A model generated the notes under the pieces. That model was not told where the DNA came from. It saw nothing but the letters and a program-made list of their open reading frames with translations, and ran no database searches. The position numbers and the translations under genes were made by a program. From positions 141,351-205,350 of the forward strand of contig JAJECP010000037.1 of the NCBI GenBank assembly GCA_022821985.1: 64,000 bases of DNA. The letters are read 5' to 3'. Below are positions 1-8,823 of the stretch, piece after piece; the first letter of the stretch is position 1; the number at the start of each line of letters is the position of its first letter. The DNA comes from Acidimicrobiia bacterium (GTDB taxonomy: Bacteria > Actinomycetota > Acidimicrobiia > Acidimicrobiales > Poriferisodalaceae).

Positions 1-1
1 G

Positions 2-433
2 CTCTCGTCGGTGGCGGCAATGCAGGGACGCAAGATCGTCGAGCACGCCATGGGCCTGCACGAGACCCGCCCCCACCGCCATCTCGACTACGACAAGGCG
101 GCATCGGCCATCTTCACCGAGCCCGAGATCGCCGATGTCGGACTCGCCGAGGCGGAGGCATTCGCTACCGGCCGCAAGATCCGCGTCACGAAGGTGCCGT
201 TCGGCGCGAACGCCAAGGCACTCATCGAGGAGAACCCCCGCGGCTTTGTGAAGATCGTCTCCGATCCGCTGACCGGCCAGGTGCTGGGCGGCTCCATCGT
301 GGGCCGGCATGCGGCCGAGCTGATCTCCGTGGTGGCTCTCGCTGTCAGCGCGAACCTGCGCGTCCAGGACATCGCCGAGAGCCTGTTCGTGTACCCGTCC
401 CTGAGCGAGGCCCTGTCCGAGGCAGCTGAGTGA
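2..433 (+). CDS. Pyridine nucleotide-disulfide oxidoreductase (dihydrolipoyl dehydrogenase-like), C-terminal part
   Basis: The gene enters from the left edge, so only the last 143 codons are present. They cover the dimerisation domain of the flavoprotein disulfide reductases. The segment TEPEIADVGLAEAEA and the run from GFVKIVSDPLTGQVLGG to the C terminus match lipoamide dehydrogenase and soluble transhydrogenase-like proteins. The usual HPTxSE motif is VYPSLSEAL here, so the His-Pro pair of true lipoamide dehydrogenases is replaced by Tyr-Pro, and the exact substrate is open. Its TGA overlaps the GTG of the LCP gene by four bases, suggesting translational coupling. The FAD and NAD domains lie outside the window. 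Confidence 0.8.
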   Translation, partial: LSSVAAMQGRKIVEHAMGLHETRPHRHLDYDKAASAIFTEPEIADVGLAEAEAFATGRKIRVTKVPFGANAKALIEENPRGFVKIVSDPLTGQVLGGSIVGRHAAELISVVALAVSANLRVQDIAESLFVYPSLSEALSEAAE

Positions 434-2034
434 GCCACCGCAGCTGGCGGGCTCGCCTCATTCTGGTCTCGCTGGCGGTGTTGACTCTCGTCGGGGCGGT
501 CGCGACCGGTGCTTCAGCATTCGTGCTGCTGCAGCTCGGACGGATCGAACGACACGAGCTGGCGGATGTGCTGACGTCCGCTCCCCAGCAGCCGGTGACC
601 GCCGCCGATGTGTTGATCGATCAGTCGCGCACGGCCACAGCAAATCCCGACGGTGCGACCGCAGCATACGGCGCGAGCAGCGACGAAGCGGGAACCGCGG
701 ATGACGGCGTCGCGTCAGTCAACGAACCGGGTGCCCTGTCGGACTCGTCGGACGCCCCAGACCGGTCCGCTGGTCAGCCGGTCCTGCCGGGCGGCCCGAC
801 CGGGGAGAACTACCTGCTCGTCGGTACCGACAGCCCACTGGGACTCGATGCCGACGATCCGCTGCGCGCCGGGCACTCGGACTACAACCGGCTCGCGGAC
901 GTCATCATGGTGATCCGCGTGCGCGACGATGGCACCGCGGCGATGTTGTCCATCCCGCGGGACTTGGCAGCCGAGATCGCCGACACGAGCGACATTGGCG
1001 GTACCGGCGTGATCGCCAAGATCAACAGCGCCTACAACCGCGATCGCACCATGGCCGGGCGCGCCGCCCGCCTGATCGAGACTGTCGAGGAGAACCTCGA
1101 CATCACCCTGCAGCACTTCGTGGAAGTGGATTTCGAGGCGTTCTTGCGGCTGGTGGACGCCGTCGGCGGCGTCGAGATGACATTCGACCGGCCGTTGCGT
1201 GATCAGCCGAAAGAGAACGCCACCGATCCGACCGACAGCCGCAGCGGATTCGTGACGGCGGCAGGCACCCATCTCCTCGACGGCCGGCAGGCGCTCGCAT
1301 ACGTTCGCAGCCGCCATCTCGAAGCACAGCTGCCTGACGGGACCTGGCAGCAGCACGGTGCCTGGAACGATCTCGCCCGCACCGACCGCCAGCGGGCATT
1401 CTTGCGAACTGCCGTTGCGCAAGTCGCGCCCGCGTTGCTGGACAACCCGATCCGCTTGCTCGCGGTGCTGGACATCGCAGCCGATCACCTGTCCACCTCC
1501 GACACGCTGAGCGTGGTGAACGACGGCCGCAGACTCGTCGGCAGATTCATGGGAGTCGATGTCGATGCCGATGTCGAGGACTACAAGCTCCGGGTCGTGG
1601 ACGTGCATGAACCGGTGCGATGGTCGCTCGGACTCGATCCGCAACGCACCGAGCACAATCAACGCGTCCTGGATGTCTTCCGGGGAATCGGTTGGGACGA
1701 CATCGTCGAGTCGCGCGTGAAGGTGCAGGTCACCGGGACGGCGCGGCGCCAGGTGGCTGCGGAGCTGAATGAGCTTGGATTCAATGCTGCGGCAGCAGGG
1801 CCGGTGCCCGAGGGCACCTCGCATGTTCCGGAGGCCACCGTCGTCTATCTGGCCCCGCAGGGACGGCTCGCGGCCGGCCTGCTGGCCAGTCACCTGGTGC
1901 CTGTGCCAGACTTCGCCGGCCATGCCGAGCTTGACGCAACCACGGTGATCCTGCACGTCGGCGATGAACCGCCTCGCATCGATCCCGGCTACCGGAGAGT
2001 CGACGTGCCGTCGGCCGACCAGCTGACGCCATGA
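430..2034 (+). CDS. LytR-CpsA-Psr (LCP) family envelope ligase
   Basis: LCP proteins transfer polyprenyl-linked glycopolymers to peptidoglycan outside the membrane. This 534-residue protein has one N-terminal membrane segment (about residues 8-35), a low-complexity linker, an LCP domain from about residue 127 (NYLLVGTDSPLG, then MLSIPRDL and the INSAYN-like stretch), and a C-terminal LytR_C-type region from about residue 430. The GTG start overlaps the previous stop (GTGA) and its own stop overlaps the next start (ATGA). It sits with nucleotide-sugar genes, as the mycobacterial cpsA homologue does. The glycopolymer attached cannot be told from sequence. Confidence 0.88.
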   Translation: MSHRSWRARLILVSLAVLTLVGAVATGASAFVLLQLGRIERHELADVLTSAPQQPVTAADVLIDQSRTATANPDGATAAYGASSDEAGTADDGVASVNEPGALSDSSDAPDRSAGQPVLPGGPTGENYLLVGTDSPLGLDADDPLRAGHSDYNRLADVIMVIRVRDDGTAAMLSIPRDLAAEIADTSDIGGTGVIAKINSAYNRDRTMAGRAARLIETVEENLDITLQHFVEVDFEAFLRLVDAVGGVEMTFDRPLRDQPKENATDPTDSRSGFVTAAGTHLLDGRQALAYVRSRHLEAQLPDGTWQQHGAWNDLARTDRQRAFLRTAVAQVAPALLDNPIRLLAVLDIAADHLSTSDTLSVVNDGRRLVGRFMGVDVDADVEDYKLRVVDVHEPVRWSLGLDPQRTEHNQRVLDVFRGIGWDDIVESRVKVQVTGTARRQVAAELNELGFNAAAAGPVPEGTSHVPEATVVYLAPQGRLAAGLLASHLVPVPDFAGHAELDATTVILHVGDEPPRIDPGYRRVDVPSADQLTP

Positions 2035-3404
2035 GCGGCACGTCACCCGAGAACCGCATCCTCGTCATCGGCGCGGGCTACGTCGGACTCACGACGGCCG
2101 CGTGCTTCGCCCACCTCGGCCACGACGTCATCTGCGCAGACATCGACCGGGCCAAGGTGGCGTCGTTGTCTGCCGGCGTGGTGCCGATTCGCGAAGCCGA
2201 TCTTGATCGACTCGTCGCCGAGGGCATCGCCGAGCGGCGCCTCCGGTTCGTGATCTCGGCCGAAGCTGTTGCGGCCACGTGCGACTTCGTCTTCGTCTGC
2301 GTGCCGACTCCGCTGCGTGCCGATGGCGAGACTGAGCTCAGCTACATGCTGGCGGCACTCGATTCGGTGGCACCGCGGCTGCAGCCGGGCTCGGTGGTGG
2401 TGACGAAGTCGACGGTGCCAGTCGGAACGGCGCCGAAAATTGCAGCGGCGCTCGGGCGCACCGATGTGGCGCTGGCGTCGAATCCCGAGTTCCTACGGGA
2501 AGGCTCGGCGGTGGCCGATTTCCTGTCTCCCGATCGGATCGTCATCGGCGCCGATGACCACTCGGTGGCACGCCGGGTCGCGGCGCTCTATGCCGGAGTG
2601 GAAGCGCCGGTGATCCTCAGCGATCCCACATCGGCCGAGACCGTCAAGTACGCGGCAAACGCGTTTCTGGCCGCCAAGGTCTCGTTCGTGAATGCGCTCG
2701 CAGCCGTGTGCGAGGCAGTCGGCGCCGATGTCGACACAGTTCTTGCCGGGGTGGGCACCGATCACCGCATCGGCTCTGCATACCTGCAACCCGGACCGGG
2801 CTGGGGCGGCTCGTGCTTGCCAAAGGACACCCGTGCGCTGGTGTCGGTCGCCAACGACGCCGGTTACGTCTTTGACCTGCTCGAAGGCGTCATCGCTGTC
2901 AACGAGCAGCAGCTCGACCGGGTGGTTGCGAAGGTGGCGCGGATGGTCGTGGGCGAACCCGGCGGGGTGACGGAGCCGGATGCCGGCAGCGGAGCCTCGG
3001 GATCTGTTGACCTTGACGGCGTCACCGTGGCTGTGATGGGCCTCACCTTCAAAGCCGGCACCGACGACCTGCGCGGCTCTCCCGCACTGCGGGTTGCCGA
3101 GCGGCTTGGTGCGTCGGGCGCGCGCCTCGTGGCGTACGACCCGGCGCTGGTCAACCTCGACGACCGTCCTGATATCGCTTCGCAGCTGCCAGCGGCCCTG
3201 CACGTCCGCGGCTCGGCGTTCGAGGCCCTGCATGGCGCCGATGTGGCCGTCGTGCTCACAGAGTGGCCTGAGTTCGCAACCCTCGACTGGGAGCGGGCCG
3301 CGTCGCAGATGGCGGCGGCGCGCGTCGTGGACGCACGCAACTTGCTCGACGCCAACCAGCTACGCGACGCCGGCTTCACCTACGAGGGCCTCGGCCGCCG
3401 CTAA
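2031..3404 (+). CDS. ugd: UDP-glucose / GDP-mannose 6-dehydrogenase family
   Basis: This enzyme oxidises C6 of a nucleotide sugar to the uronic acid in two NAD-dependent steps, supplying envelope polysaccharide. The 457 residues begin with the nucleotide-binding GAGYVGL motif, carry the catalytic-cysteine motif GGSCLPKD (Cys near residue 262), and end with the UDP-binding domain (VMGLTFKAGTDDLRGSPA). Length fits the family. The ATG overlaps the LCP stop by four bases. A short Gly/Ser-rich insertion near residues 310-322 separates the central and C-terminal domains. UDP-glucose is the likeliest substrate, but GDP-mannose cannot be excluded. Confidence 0.88.
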   Translation: MSGTSPENRILVIGAGYVGLTTAACFAHLGHDVICADIDRAKVASLSAGVVPIREADLDRLVAEGIAERRLRFVISAEAVAATCDFVFVCVPTPLRADGETELSYMLAALDSVAPRLQPGSVVVTKSTVPVGTAPKIAAALGRTDVALASNPEFLREGSAVADFLSPDRIVIGADDHSVARRVAALYAGVEAPVILSDPTSAETVKYAANAFLAAKVSFVNALAAVCEAVGADVDTVLAGVGTDHRIGSAYLQPGPGWGGSCLPKDTRALVSVANDAGYVFDLLEGVIAVNEQQLDRVVAKVARMVVGEPGGVTEPDAGSGASGSVDLDGVTVAVMGLTFKAGTDDLRGSPALRVAERLGASGARLVAYDPALVNLDDRPDIASQLPAALHVRGSAFEALHGADVAVVLTEWPEFATLDWERAASQMAAARVVDARNLLDANQLRDAGFTYEGLGRR

Positions 3405-3431
3405 CCGCCCGAGAACGCACTGATGCCGTAG

Positions 3432-3585
3432 CTGCGGGGGCGGCAGGGAACTCTGCGACGTTGCGACCGGTTCCCGATCAGGACGACGGTGGTGTGTCGG
3501 GGCAGTTGAGCAAGAAGTGCGGCAGGGTGCTGATCTCTCGCCTGCTGGATCGCTGGGAGCAGAGGGTCCTGCCGCCCCCGCAGCG
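3432..3585. repeat. Putative miniature inverted-repeat element, copy A
   Basis: A 16-bp perfect inverted repeat (3432-3447 and 3570-3585, core GGGGGCGGCAGG) bounds a 154-bp intergenic segment with no gene. About 40 bp at the left end and 42 bp at the right end match a second element at 28948-29021 in inverted orientation, while the middle differs. That pattern fits a small non-autonomous element better than a terminator. Confidence 0.6.
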
Positions 3586-3612
3586 GGCGCACCCATCAGC
3601 CGCGAGCGCCGG

Positions 3613-3618
3613 TAGCTT
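3613..3618 (+). promoter_or_regulatory. -10 box TAGCTT, leaderless-type
   Basis: TAGCTT lies 10 nt before the ATG at 3629, the spacing seen at other first genes in this window. It supports that start over the upstream in-frame starts, which would run through the repeat element. Confidence 0.45.
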
Positions 3619-3628
3619 GTCGCCCCGT

Positions 3629-4453
3629 ATGGCGAGATCAGCCGCTGCCAAGAAGGTTGCCAAAGCAGCGAGCGCCGGCGGAAGCGGCAGGAGCTTTCGA
3701 CCCCGGCGCGACATCCTATTCCCGGCGGCGATGCTGCTCGTGGTCCTCCTGGGTGTCGTGCTGATCCTGGTGGCCCGCAACGAGCGGTCTTCGAATGCGC
3801 CGGCAGGCCCGCCGCGCCTCGGAGATCACTGGCACTCGCTCTACGCGATCTACGACTGCGACGAGTTCATCCTCGACGTGTATCCCAACGATGTCGACGA
3901 CCAGTCGGGCATCCACACGCACGGTGACGGGCTGATCCACATCCATCCGTTCCACACCGGCGTGACGGGCCAGTTCGCCACCGTGGGTGCGTTCATGCGC
4001 GAGATCGAGTTCGAGCTCACCGACTCGAGGATCGAGCTGCCCGACGGGACGATTCTGGACGAGTCGGGCGAGGGCTGTGCATCGCCGGATCCCGACAGCG
4101 ACGATCCCGACATCGCCGAACCGGGCGCAGAACTGCGGATCATGCGCTGGGAGACCTTGCAGGCGGAGAAGGCGCTGGCGTTCACCGAGGATTTGCGCGA
4201 TGTGCGCTTCCTCGATGATGGCCAGATCTTCGTGTTCGCATTCGTCCACCCGAGCATCGAGAATGCGGACGTTCCGCGACCCGACGACGCATTCCTGCGC
4301 GCCTACCTCAATCTGCCGCCCGAGGATCAGCCGCTGATCGACGGTTCGACCGAAGAGGGACCGGTGCTCGACGACGGCAGCGAGAGCGAGCCAGCCGACG
4401 GCGACCTCCCTGCCACATCGGAGCCCTCGGAGACTTCCGAGCCTGCTGAGTGA
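3629..4453 (+). CDS. Membrane-anchored protein of unknown function
   Basis: I do not recognise this 274-residue protein. It has a basic N terminus, one hydrophobic segment (about residues 30-48, LLVVLLGVVLILVA) and an extracytoplasmic domain rich in Asp, Glu and His (GDHWHSLYAIYDCDEFILD, HTHGDGLIHIHPF), ending in an acidic Ser/Pro-rich tail. The His cluster could bind metal, but this is only suggested by composition. The ATG at 3629 is preferred over the longer frame because it follows a -10 box and gives a normal membrane anchor. Its stop overlaps the next GTG by four bases, so it is cotranscribed with the pyrophosphorylase. Confidence 0.65.
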   Translation: MARSAAAKKVAKAASAGGSGRSFRPRRDILFPAAMLLVVLLGVVLILVARNERSSNAPAGPPRLGDHWHSLYAIYDCDEFILDVYPNDVDDQSGIHTHGDGLIHIHPFHTGVTGQFATVGAFMREIEFELTDSRIELPDGTILDESGEGCASPDPDSDDPDIAEPGAELRIMRWETLQAEKALAFTEDLRDVRFLDDGQIFVFAFVHPSIENADVPRPDDAFLRAYLNLPPEDQPLIDGSTEEGPVLDDGSESEPADGDLPATSEPSETSEPAE

Positions 4454-5502
4454 AGGCGATTCTGCTGCTGGGTGGCTTCGGCACCCGGCTGCGCCCGCTG
4501 ACCAACGACACTCCCAAGCAGATGCTGCCGGTGTGCGGGCGGCCGATGATCGAGTGGGTCTGCGAGCACGTGCACCGGCACGGGATCGAAGAGATCGTGC
4601 TCTCGTTGGGCTACCGGGCCGAGGCGTTTACCGCGGCCTACCCACACGGTCGTATCGGGCGGCTCGCGTATCAGGTGGCTGTCGAGCCCGACCCGCGCGG
4701 CACCGCGGGAGCTGTGCGGTTTGCCGCGGAGGCCAGCGACATCACGGGCACCTTCCTGGTGCTCAATGGCGACGTGCTGACCGACCTCGACATGGGCGCC
4801 TTAGTGCGCCGTCATACGAGCTCAGGAGCCGAAGCCACCATCGCGCTGCAGCCGGTTGCCGATCCGTCGCCATACGGCCTCGTGGTGGCCGACCGGTCGG
4901 GCCGGGTGCTGTCGTTTTCAGAAAAGCCGGAAGCGGGTTCTGCCCCCGCAGCGCTGTCGAGCGGCGGTGATCGGCCCACGATCAGCGCCGGTACTTACGT
5001 GCTGAGCTCCGCGGTGCTCGATCGCATCGCGCCCGACCAGCCAGTCTCCATCGAACGGGAGATCTTCCCCCAGATCGTCGCGGACGGGGCGCTGGCAGCG
5101 CTGGTTGATGACACCTACTGGCTCGACACGGGCACGCCGCAGCAATACCTCGCTGCCAACCTCGACGTTCTCGCGGGCCGACGCGCCGCTGCCCGGGTTA
5201 TCGACGGCATCGCTGCGGCGTCGGACGGCGTTCATCCCGAGGCGCAGATACGCACGTCAGTCGTCGGCCACGGGTGCGAGATCGGACCTGGCGCAGTCGT
5301 GCAGCGATCAGTCGTCGGCGACGGCTGCCGCATCGCCGCCGGCGCCATCGTGGTCGATTCGGTGCTCGGCGCGGGCGCTGCCGTGGGAGCCGGGGCGACG
5401 CTCTGCGACTGCTCGGTGGTGGGCAGCGGCGAGCAGGTCGCCCCAGGCACCGTGCTGCGCGCACAGCGCCGACCGTCGCCCGAGCCGGTATCTGGCAGCT
5501 AG
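4450..5502 (+). CDS. NDP-sugar pyrophosphorylase (mannose-1-phosphate guanylyltransferase-like)
   Basis: The enzyme couples a sugar 1-phosphate to an NTP to give the activated nucleotide sugar. The N terminus carries the nucleotidyltransferase signature GGFGTRLRPLT followed by PKQMLPVCG, and LVLNGDVLTDLD supplies the metal-binding Asp. From about residue 255 hexapeptide repeats (GAVVQRSVVGDGCRIAAGAIVV) form a left-handed beta-helix, as in ManC/GlmU-like enzymes. The 350 residues fit. GDP-mannose is the likeliest product because gmd, manB and an isomerase are nearby. It converges on cofE with stops overlapping by four bases. Confidence 0.82.
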   Translation: MKAILLLGGFGTRLRPLTNDTPKQMLPVCGRPMIEWVCEHVHRHGIEEIVLSLGYRAEAFTAAYPHGRIGRLAYQVAVEPDPRGTAGAVRFAAEASDITGTFLVLNGDVLTDLDMGALVRRHTSSGAEATIALQPVADPSPYGLVVADRSGRVLSFSEKPEAGSAPAALSSGGDRPTISAGTYVLSSAVLDRIAPDQPVSIEREIFPQIVADGALAALVDDTYWLDTGTPQQYLAANLDVLAGRRAAARVIDGIAAASDGVHPEAQIRTSVVGHGCEIGPGAVVQRSVVGDGCRIAAGAIVVDSVLGAGAAVGAGATLCDCSVVGSGEQVAPGTVLRAQRRPSPEPVSGS

Positions 5503-6209
5503 CGGAACAGGTCCTCGGCGGGATCCCTGATGATCTCCGAGCGCACCGAGGCACGGCGCAGCCAACTCGGATCGACCCCGCGCACGATCGCGACCGGCAC
5601 ACCCCTCGCCTTGCCGCACACCAAATCGGCAGCAGAGGCGATCTCGTCGGCCACGCACACCTCGGTGACCATCAGCTCCCGCCCAAGTGCGTCGGCAGTG
5701 CCCTTCAGGTCGACGACGGCGGCGATGCCCGCACAGCCGATGGCCACGTCGGTGACGCCGCGTCGCCAGGGCCGTCCGAACGTGTCGGAGATGATCACAC
5801 CGACGGTGCAGCCCGACAGCGCCCGGATGCGGTCACGGATCTTGTTGGCGGAGCGGTCGCTGTCATCGGGCAGCAACGCGGCGTAGCCCCGTTCGACATT
5901 GGACAGATCGATTCCCGCGTTGGCGCAGATGAATCCATGCTTGGTCTCGCTGATGATGAGGTCGCCGCGCCGGCGCAGGATGCGGACTGACTCACGCTCG
6001 ACCAGCGGTTTGTGGGACAGCGGGTCGTTGGGGTCGATCTGCTCCATGGCGCCCTCGGCCTTGGAGACGATCTTCTGCGTCACCACGAGCACGTCGCCAT
6101 TTTGCAGACCGGCGGGCGACGCCTCGCAGGCGTTCGCGATGACGGCTCCGAGATCGGCCCCGAGCGTGATCTCGCCGATGCCTTCGAGCGGATGCAATTC
6201 GATGGTCAT
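5499..6209 (-). CDS. cofE: Coenzyme F420-0:L-glutamate ligase
   Basis: CofE adds gamma-linked glutamates to F420-0 using GTP. This 236-residue protein shows the family segments GDVLVVTQKIVSKAEG, the ICANAGIDLSNV region, and VIISDTFGRPWRRGVTDVAIG. It ends after the ligase domain and lacks the nitroreductase-like domain fused in mycobacterial FbiB. The start overlaps the stop of cofD by four bases, so cofD-cofE form one unit as in other F420 producers. The catalytic assignment is firm from these motifs; glutamate tail length cannot be read. Confidence 0.92.
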   Translation of the reverse strand: MTIELHPLEGIGEITLGADLGAVIANACEASPAGLQNGDVLVVTQKIVSKAEGAMEQIDPNDPLSHKPLVERESVRILRRRGDLIISETKHGFICANAGIDLSNVERGYAALLPDDSDRSANKIRDRIRALSGCTVGVIISDTFGRPWRRGVTDVAIGCAGIAAVVDLKGTADALGRELMVTEVCVADEIASAADLVCGKARGVPVAIVRGVDPSWLRRASVRSEIIRDPAEDLFR

Positions 6210-7177
6210 GTGTTTTCCCTTGCGACTGCGGCTTCCAACGTCGCCTGGGCCAGCCCAGCCGCACGGTCCGGATCGGCCATGATCGTGTCGGTCACTACCG
6301 GTGTCATCCCCGCTTGGGCTACAGCGGGAGCGAGTTCGGCGTCGGCGTGGTCGATCACCAGCGTGCCCGCGAATCCGGTATAGAGCCGCGCCACGCCCAC
6401 GACACTGGGCTCGTGGCCCAGCTCACGCATCATTGCGCCGGCAGGCCCCTTGATCGACGCGCCGCCCACGATGGGCGATACGGCGACAACGCTGTCCCGC
6501 CGGCTGCGTAGCGTCTCGCGCACCTGTGGCACGTCGATGACGGGTCCGATCGAGACGAACGGGTTCGACGGCGCGACCACCACGGTGCCGGCGTTGCTCA
6601 GGGCGTCCAGCACGCCCGGCGCCGGCTTGGCCGACTCGATGCCTGCGAATCGAACCGAGCGCACGGCGATGCCGTGCTGGTGGGCGACGAAGTAGTCCTG
6701 GAAGTCGATCTCGGTTGCTCCGTCGGGCTCAGCCGGCGTGATGCGAGTGGCGATGGGGTCGTCGCTGACCGGTAGCAACGTCAGCTCCAGCCCGAAGCTG
6801 GCAGCGATCTCGCCGGTCACTTGAGACAGGCCTGCACCCTCGCTGCGTCGCTGCGTACGGAACAGATGCAGTGCAAGGTCGAGGTCGCCGAGCTTGAACC
6901 AGTCCTGCCCGCCGAGCCGTCCCAGCTCGGTGAGTACACGCCAGGTCTCGCCGGCCCGGCCCCATCCGGTCTCGGGATTGATCTGCTCAGCGAGCGTGTA
7001 GGTGACCGTGTCGAGATCGGGGCTGATGTTGAGGCCGTGCAGCGTGAAGTCGTCGCCGACGTTCACGATTGCGGTGACATCGGCGGGCTGGCAGACGCGC
7101 AGCAGTCCGCGGAGGAACCGGGCGGCGCCGACACCTCCGGCCAGCACGGCAACGGTTGATGGGCGACCGGCGATCAT
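6206..7177 (-). CDS. cofD: 2-phospho-L-lactate (or phosphoenolpyruvate) transferase
   Basis: CofD/FbiA joins the phospholactyl or phosphoenolpyruvyl donor to the deazaflavin Fo to make F420-0. The 323 residues open with VAVLAGGVGAARFLRGL and contain VNVGDDFTLHGLNISPDLDTV and the DALSNAGTVVVAPSNPFVSIGPVI segment, all typical. The ATG at 7177 overlaps the TGA of the upstream cell-wall protein (ATGA), which decides this start over a longer frame reaching 7447. Together with cofE and the F420-type reductase at 50948, it indicates F420 use in this cell. Confidence 0.92.
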   Translation of the reverse strand: MIAGRPSTVAVLAGGVGAARFLRGLLRVCQPADVTAIVNVGDDFTLHGLNISPDLDTVTYTLAEQINPETGWGRAGETWRVLTELGRLGGQDWFKLGDLDLALHLFRTQRRSEGAGLSQVTGEIAASFGLELTLLPVSDDPIATRITPAEPDGATEIDFQDYFVAHQHGIAVRSVRFAGIESAKPAPGVLDALSNAGTVVVAPSNPFVSIGPVIDVPQVRETLRSRRDSVVAVSPIVGGASIKGPAGAMMRELGHEPSVVGVARLYTGFAGTLVIDHADAELAPAVAQAGMTPVVTDTIMADPDRAAGLAQATLEAAVARENT

Positions 7178-8679
7178 GCCGACGCAGACCCGGGTGGGCA
7201 GTCTGGCGAGGCGGTGTTCGCGGGCTGGCTGGCGGCGAGCGAGACAGCAGCGGCACGGTGTCTGCGGCTGGTGCTGCCCGGAGCTGACGGCGCAGCGACC
7301 CTCACCGCATCTGACGGGGTTGCGTAGCTGCTCGGGCTCCACACCTCGTAGCTGCTGCCGTCGGCGCGTACCTGTACCTCGTACAGGGCAGTGTTCTGGA
7401 GTCCCGAGATGGTTGTGGGCGAACCGACATTGCGCATCGTGATCCATTGGCCTCCGACGGGCCGGTACCTGATCCGGTAGCCGGACGGAGCGCTGCTGCC
7501 GACCGTTGCCGGAGCGTTCCAGCTGACTTCGAGGGCACCGTTGAGCGGTTGCACCGTCACGTCACGCGGCACGCCGGGTGCGTCCGTGCGGGGATCGCAC
7601 TCACGGTCGAGTCCTCTCAACGCATCGGCTGCTGCGGCCGGCGCGGAATCGGGCACCGCAGCGGTGCCGCCGAGGATCGTGAGCTGCACGGCGCCTGCAT
7701 CGGGAACCGGGCCTGCCAAGAATCGGCGCGTCGCATCGGGCAGTACCGGCTCCGACAGCAGCAGCGGTGCCCGCCGCAGACCCAGCAGCGCGCCGCCGAC
7801 CAGCGCGTCAGGGAAGTTCCGTCCGTCTGCAAGGCCGAACTCATCGGACCCGAAGCAGCGGGCGGCGAGCGACTCGGCGATCTCGACAGCGGTCTCGAAG
7901 CGGTCGCGTCCCCACAGGCGCACGACCCTGATGCCGAGGGCGGAGATCTCCGTCTCGACCGAGGCCGAGACCGCTGCCGTTCCGCCGGCAATCACCACCT
8001 GTTCGATGGCGAAGTCGACGAAGTAGCTCCTGACCGAAGCCGGCAGCCGGTCGGGCTCGGTGAGCAGCACGGGGTTTGGGCCCGAATAGGCGAGCGGCGA
8101 CAACGCCAGGGCATCGGCGAACTTCTCCCCGGTCGCCAGCAAGGCGGTGCGGTGCCCGTCACCGCAGTACCCGCCGATGGTGCCGGCGTCGATCTCGCGG
8201 GCGGTGTTGGCCACGGTCTGGTAGCGGTCGGAACCGCTCAGCCGCTCAGGTTTGCCGCTGATCAACTCGGCCAGCGCATCCTCGACATCGTCAGAGATGG
8301 CAGTGGTGCCGCCGACGATGATGAGGTCGCCGATCCGGTGCCGCTGGATGAAGCTGCGCGTTGCTGGGTGCAGCGCATCGGGTGGCGACAGCAGGATCGG
8401 CGCGCTGCGCATGCGTGCCAGCGGGGTGGCCGCCAGCGCGTCGGCGAAGGTCTCGCCGGAGGCCACGATGGCTGTGTCGATGGGCCCGGCAGCGGCAGCG
8501 TATTCCTCCGCTATCTGTGCCGCCGTCTCGTAGCGGTCGGCGCCCCACAGCCGGTCCGAATCGACACGGGAGGCGGCTCCCGCTGTGTAGCCGATCCCGA
8601 CTACCGCAGTCGCGGCCAGCAGCACTGCCGCCGCTGCACGCAACGGGCGAACCCAGCCGTAATGCGGGCGGCGTGCCAT
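7174..8679 (-). CDS. Secreted cell-wall-binding repeat 2 protein with fibronectin type III domain
   Basis: The 501-residue protein has an N-terminal hydrophobic segment (AAAAVLLAATAVVGIGYTAG) acting as signal or anchor, then three cell-wall-binding repeat 2 modules (RLWGADRYETAAQIAEEY, RLSGSDRYQTVANTAREI, RLWGRDRFETAVEIAESL), each followed by a GETFADALA-like stretch. A fibronectin type III domain (VTVQPLNGALEVSWNAPA) lies near the C terminus. It is probably envelope-attached; no enzymatic motif is visible. The ATG at 8679 is chosen because a TACGGT box lies 7 nt upstream. A GTG at 8688 is the alternative and would overlap that box. Confidence 0.85.
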   Translation of the reverse strand: MARRPHYGWVRPLRAAAAVLLAATAVVGIGYTAGAASRVDSDRLWGADRYETAAQIAEEYAAAAGPIDTAIVASGETFADALAATPLARMRSAPILLSPPDALHPATRSFIQRHRIGDLIIVGGTTAISDDVEDALAELISGKPERLSGSDRYQTVANTAREIDAGTIGGYCGDGHRTALLATGEKFADALALSPLAYSGPNPVLLTEPDRLPASVRSYFVDFAIEQVVIAGGTAAVSASVETEISALGIRVVRLWGRDRFETAVEIAESLAARCFGSDEFGLADGRNFPDALVGGALLGLRRAPLLLSEPVLPDATRRFLAGPVPDAGAVQLTILGGTAAVPDSAPAAAADALRGLDRECDPRTDAPGVPRDVTVQPLNGALEVSWNAPATVGSSAPSGYRIRYRPVGGQWITMRNVGSPTTISGLQNTALYEVQVRADGSSYEVWSPSSYATPSDAVRVAAPSAPGSTSRRHRAAAVSLAASQPANTASPDCPPGSASA

Positions 8680-8686
8680 CCGCGGC

Positions 8687-8692
8687 ACCGTA
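8687..8692 (-). promoter_or_regulatory. -10 box TACGGT, leaderless-type
   Basis: Read on the minus strand, TACGGT lies 7 nt before the ATG at 8679. It probably drives the cell-wall protein together with cofD and cofE as a leaderless transcript. Confidence 0.45.
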
Positions 8693-8744
8693 CCGGAACC
8701 CGCCGTCCATACGGGTGAGGCCTGCGATGAATCTGGATGCTGAC

Positions 8745-8773
8745 TTCACAGCATTGGCGGTGACCCGTACCCT
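8745..8773 (+). promoter_or_regulatory. Promoter for gmd operon
   Basis: TTCACA (8745-8750) and TACCCT (8768-8773) are separated by 17 bp, a sigma-70-like layout. It leaves a leader of roughly 40-45 nt with a GGAG ribosome-binding site 8 nt before the GTG at 8824. Confidence 0.5.
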
Positions 8774-8823
8774 GAACTGCGCCCCACACGCGTGCCCTGC
8801 AATCGGAGAACCGGAGCTGACCC

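Noticed and set aside
715..2046. 443-codon antisense frame over the LCP gene, and similar ones at 20510-22285 and 26739-28331
   Set aside because: All lie opposite genes with recognised domains and have no motifs of their own.
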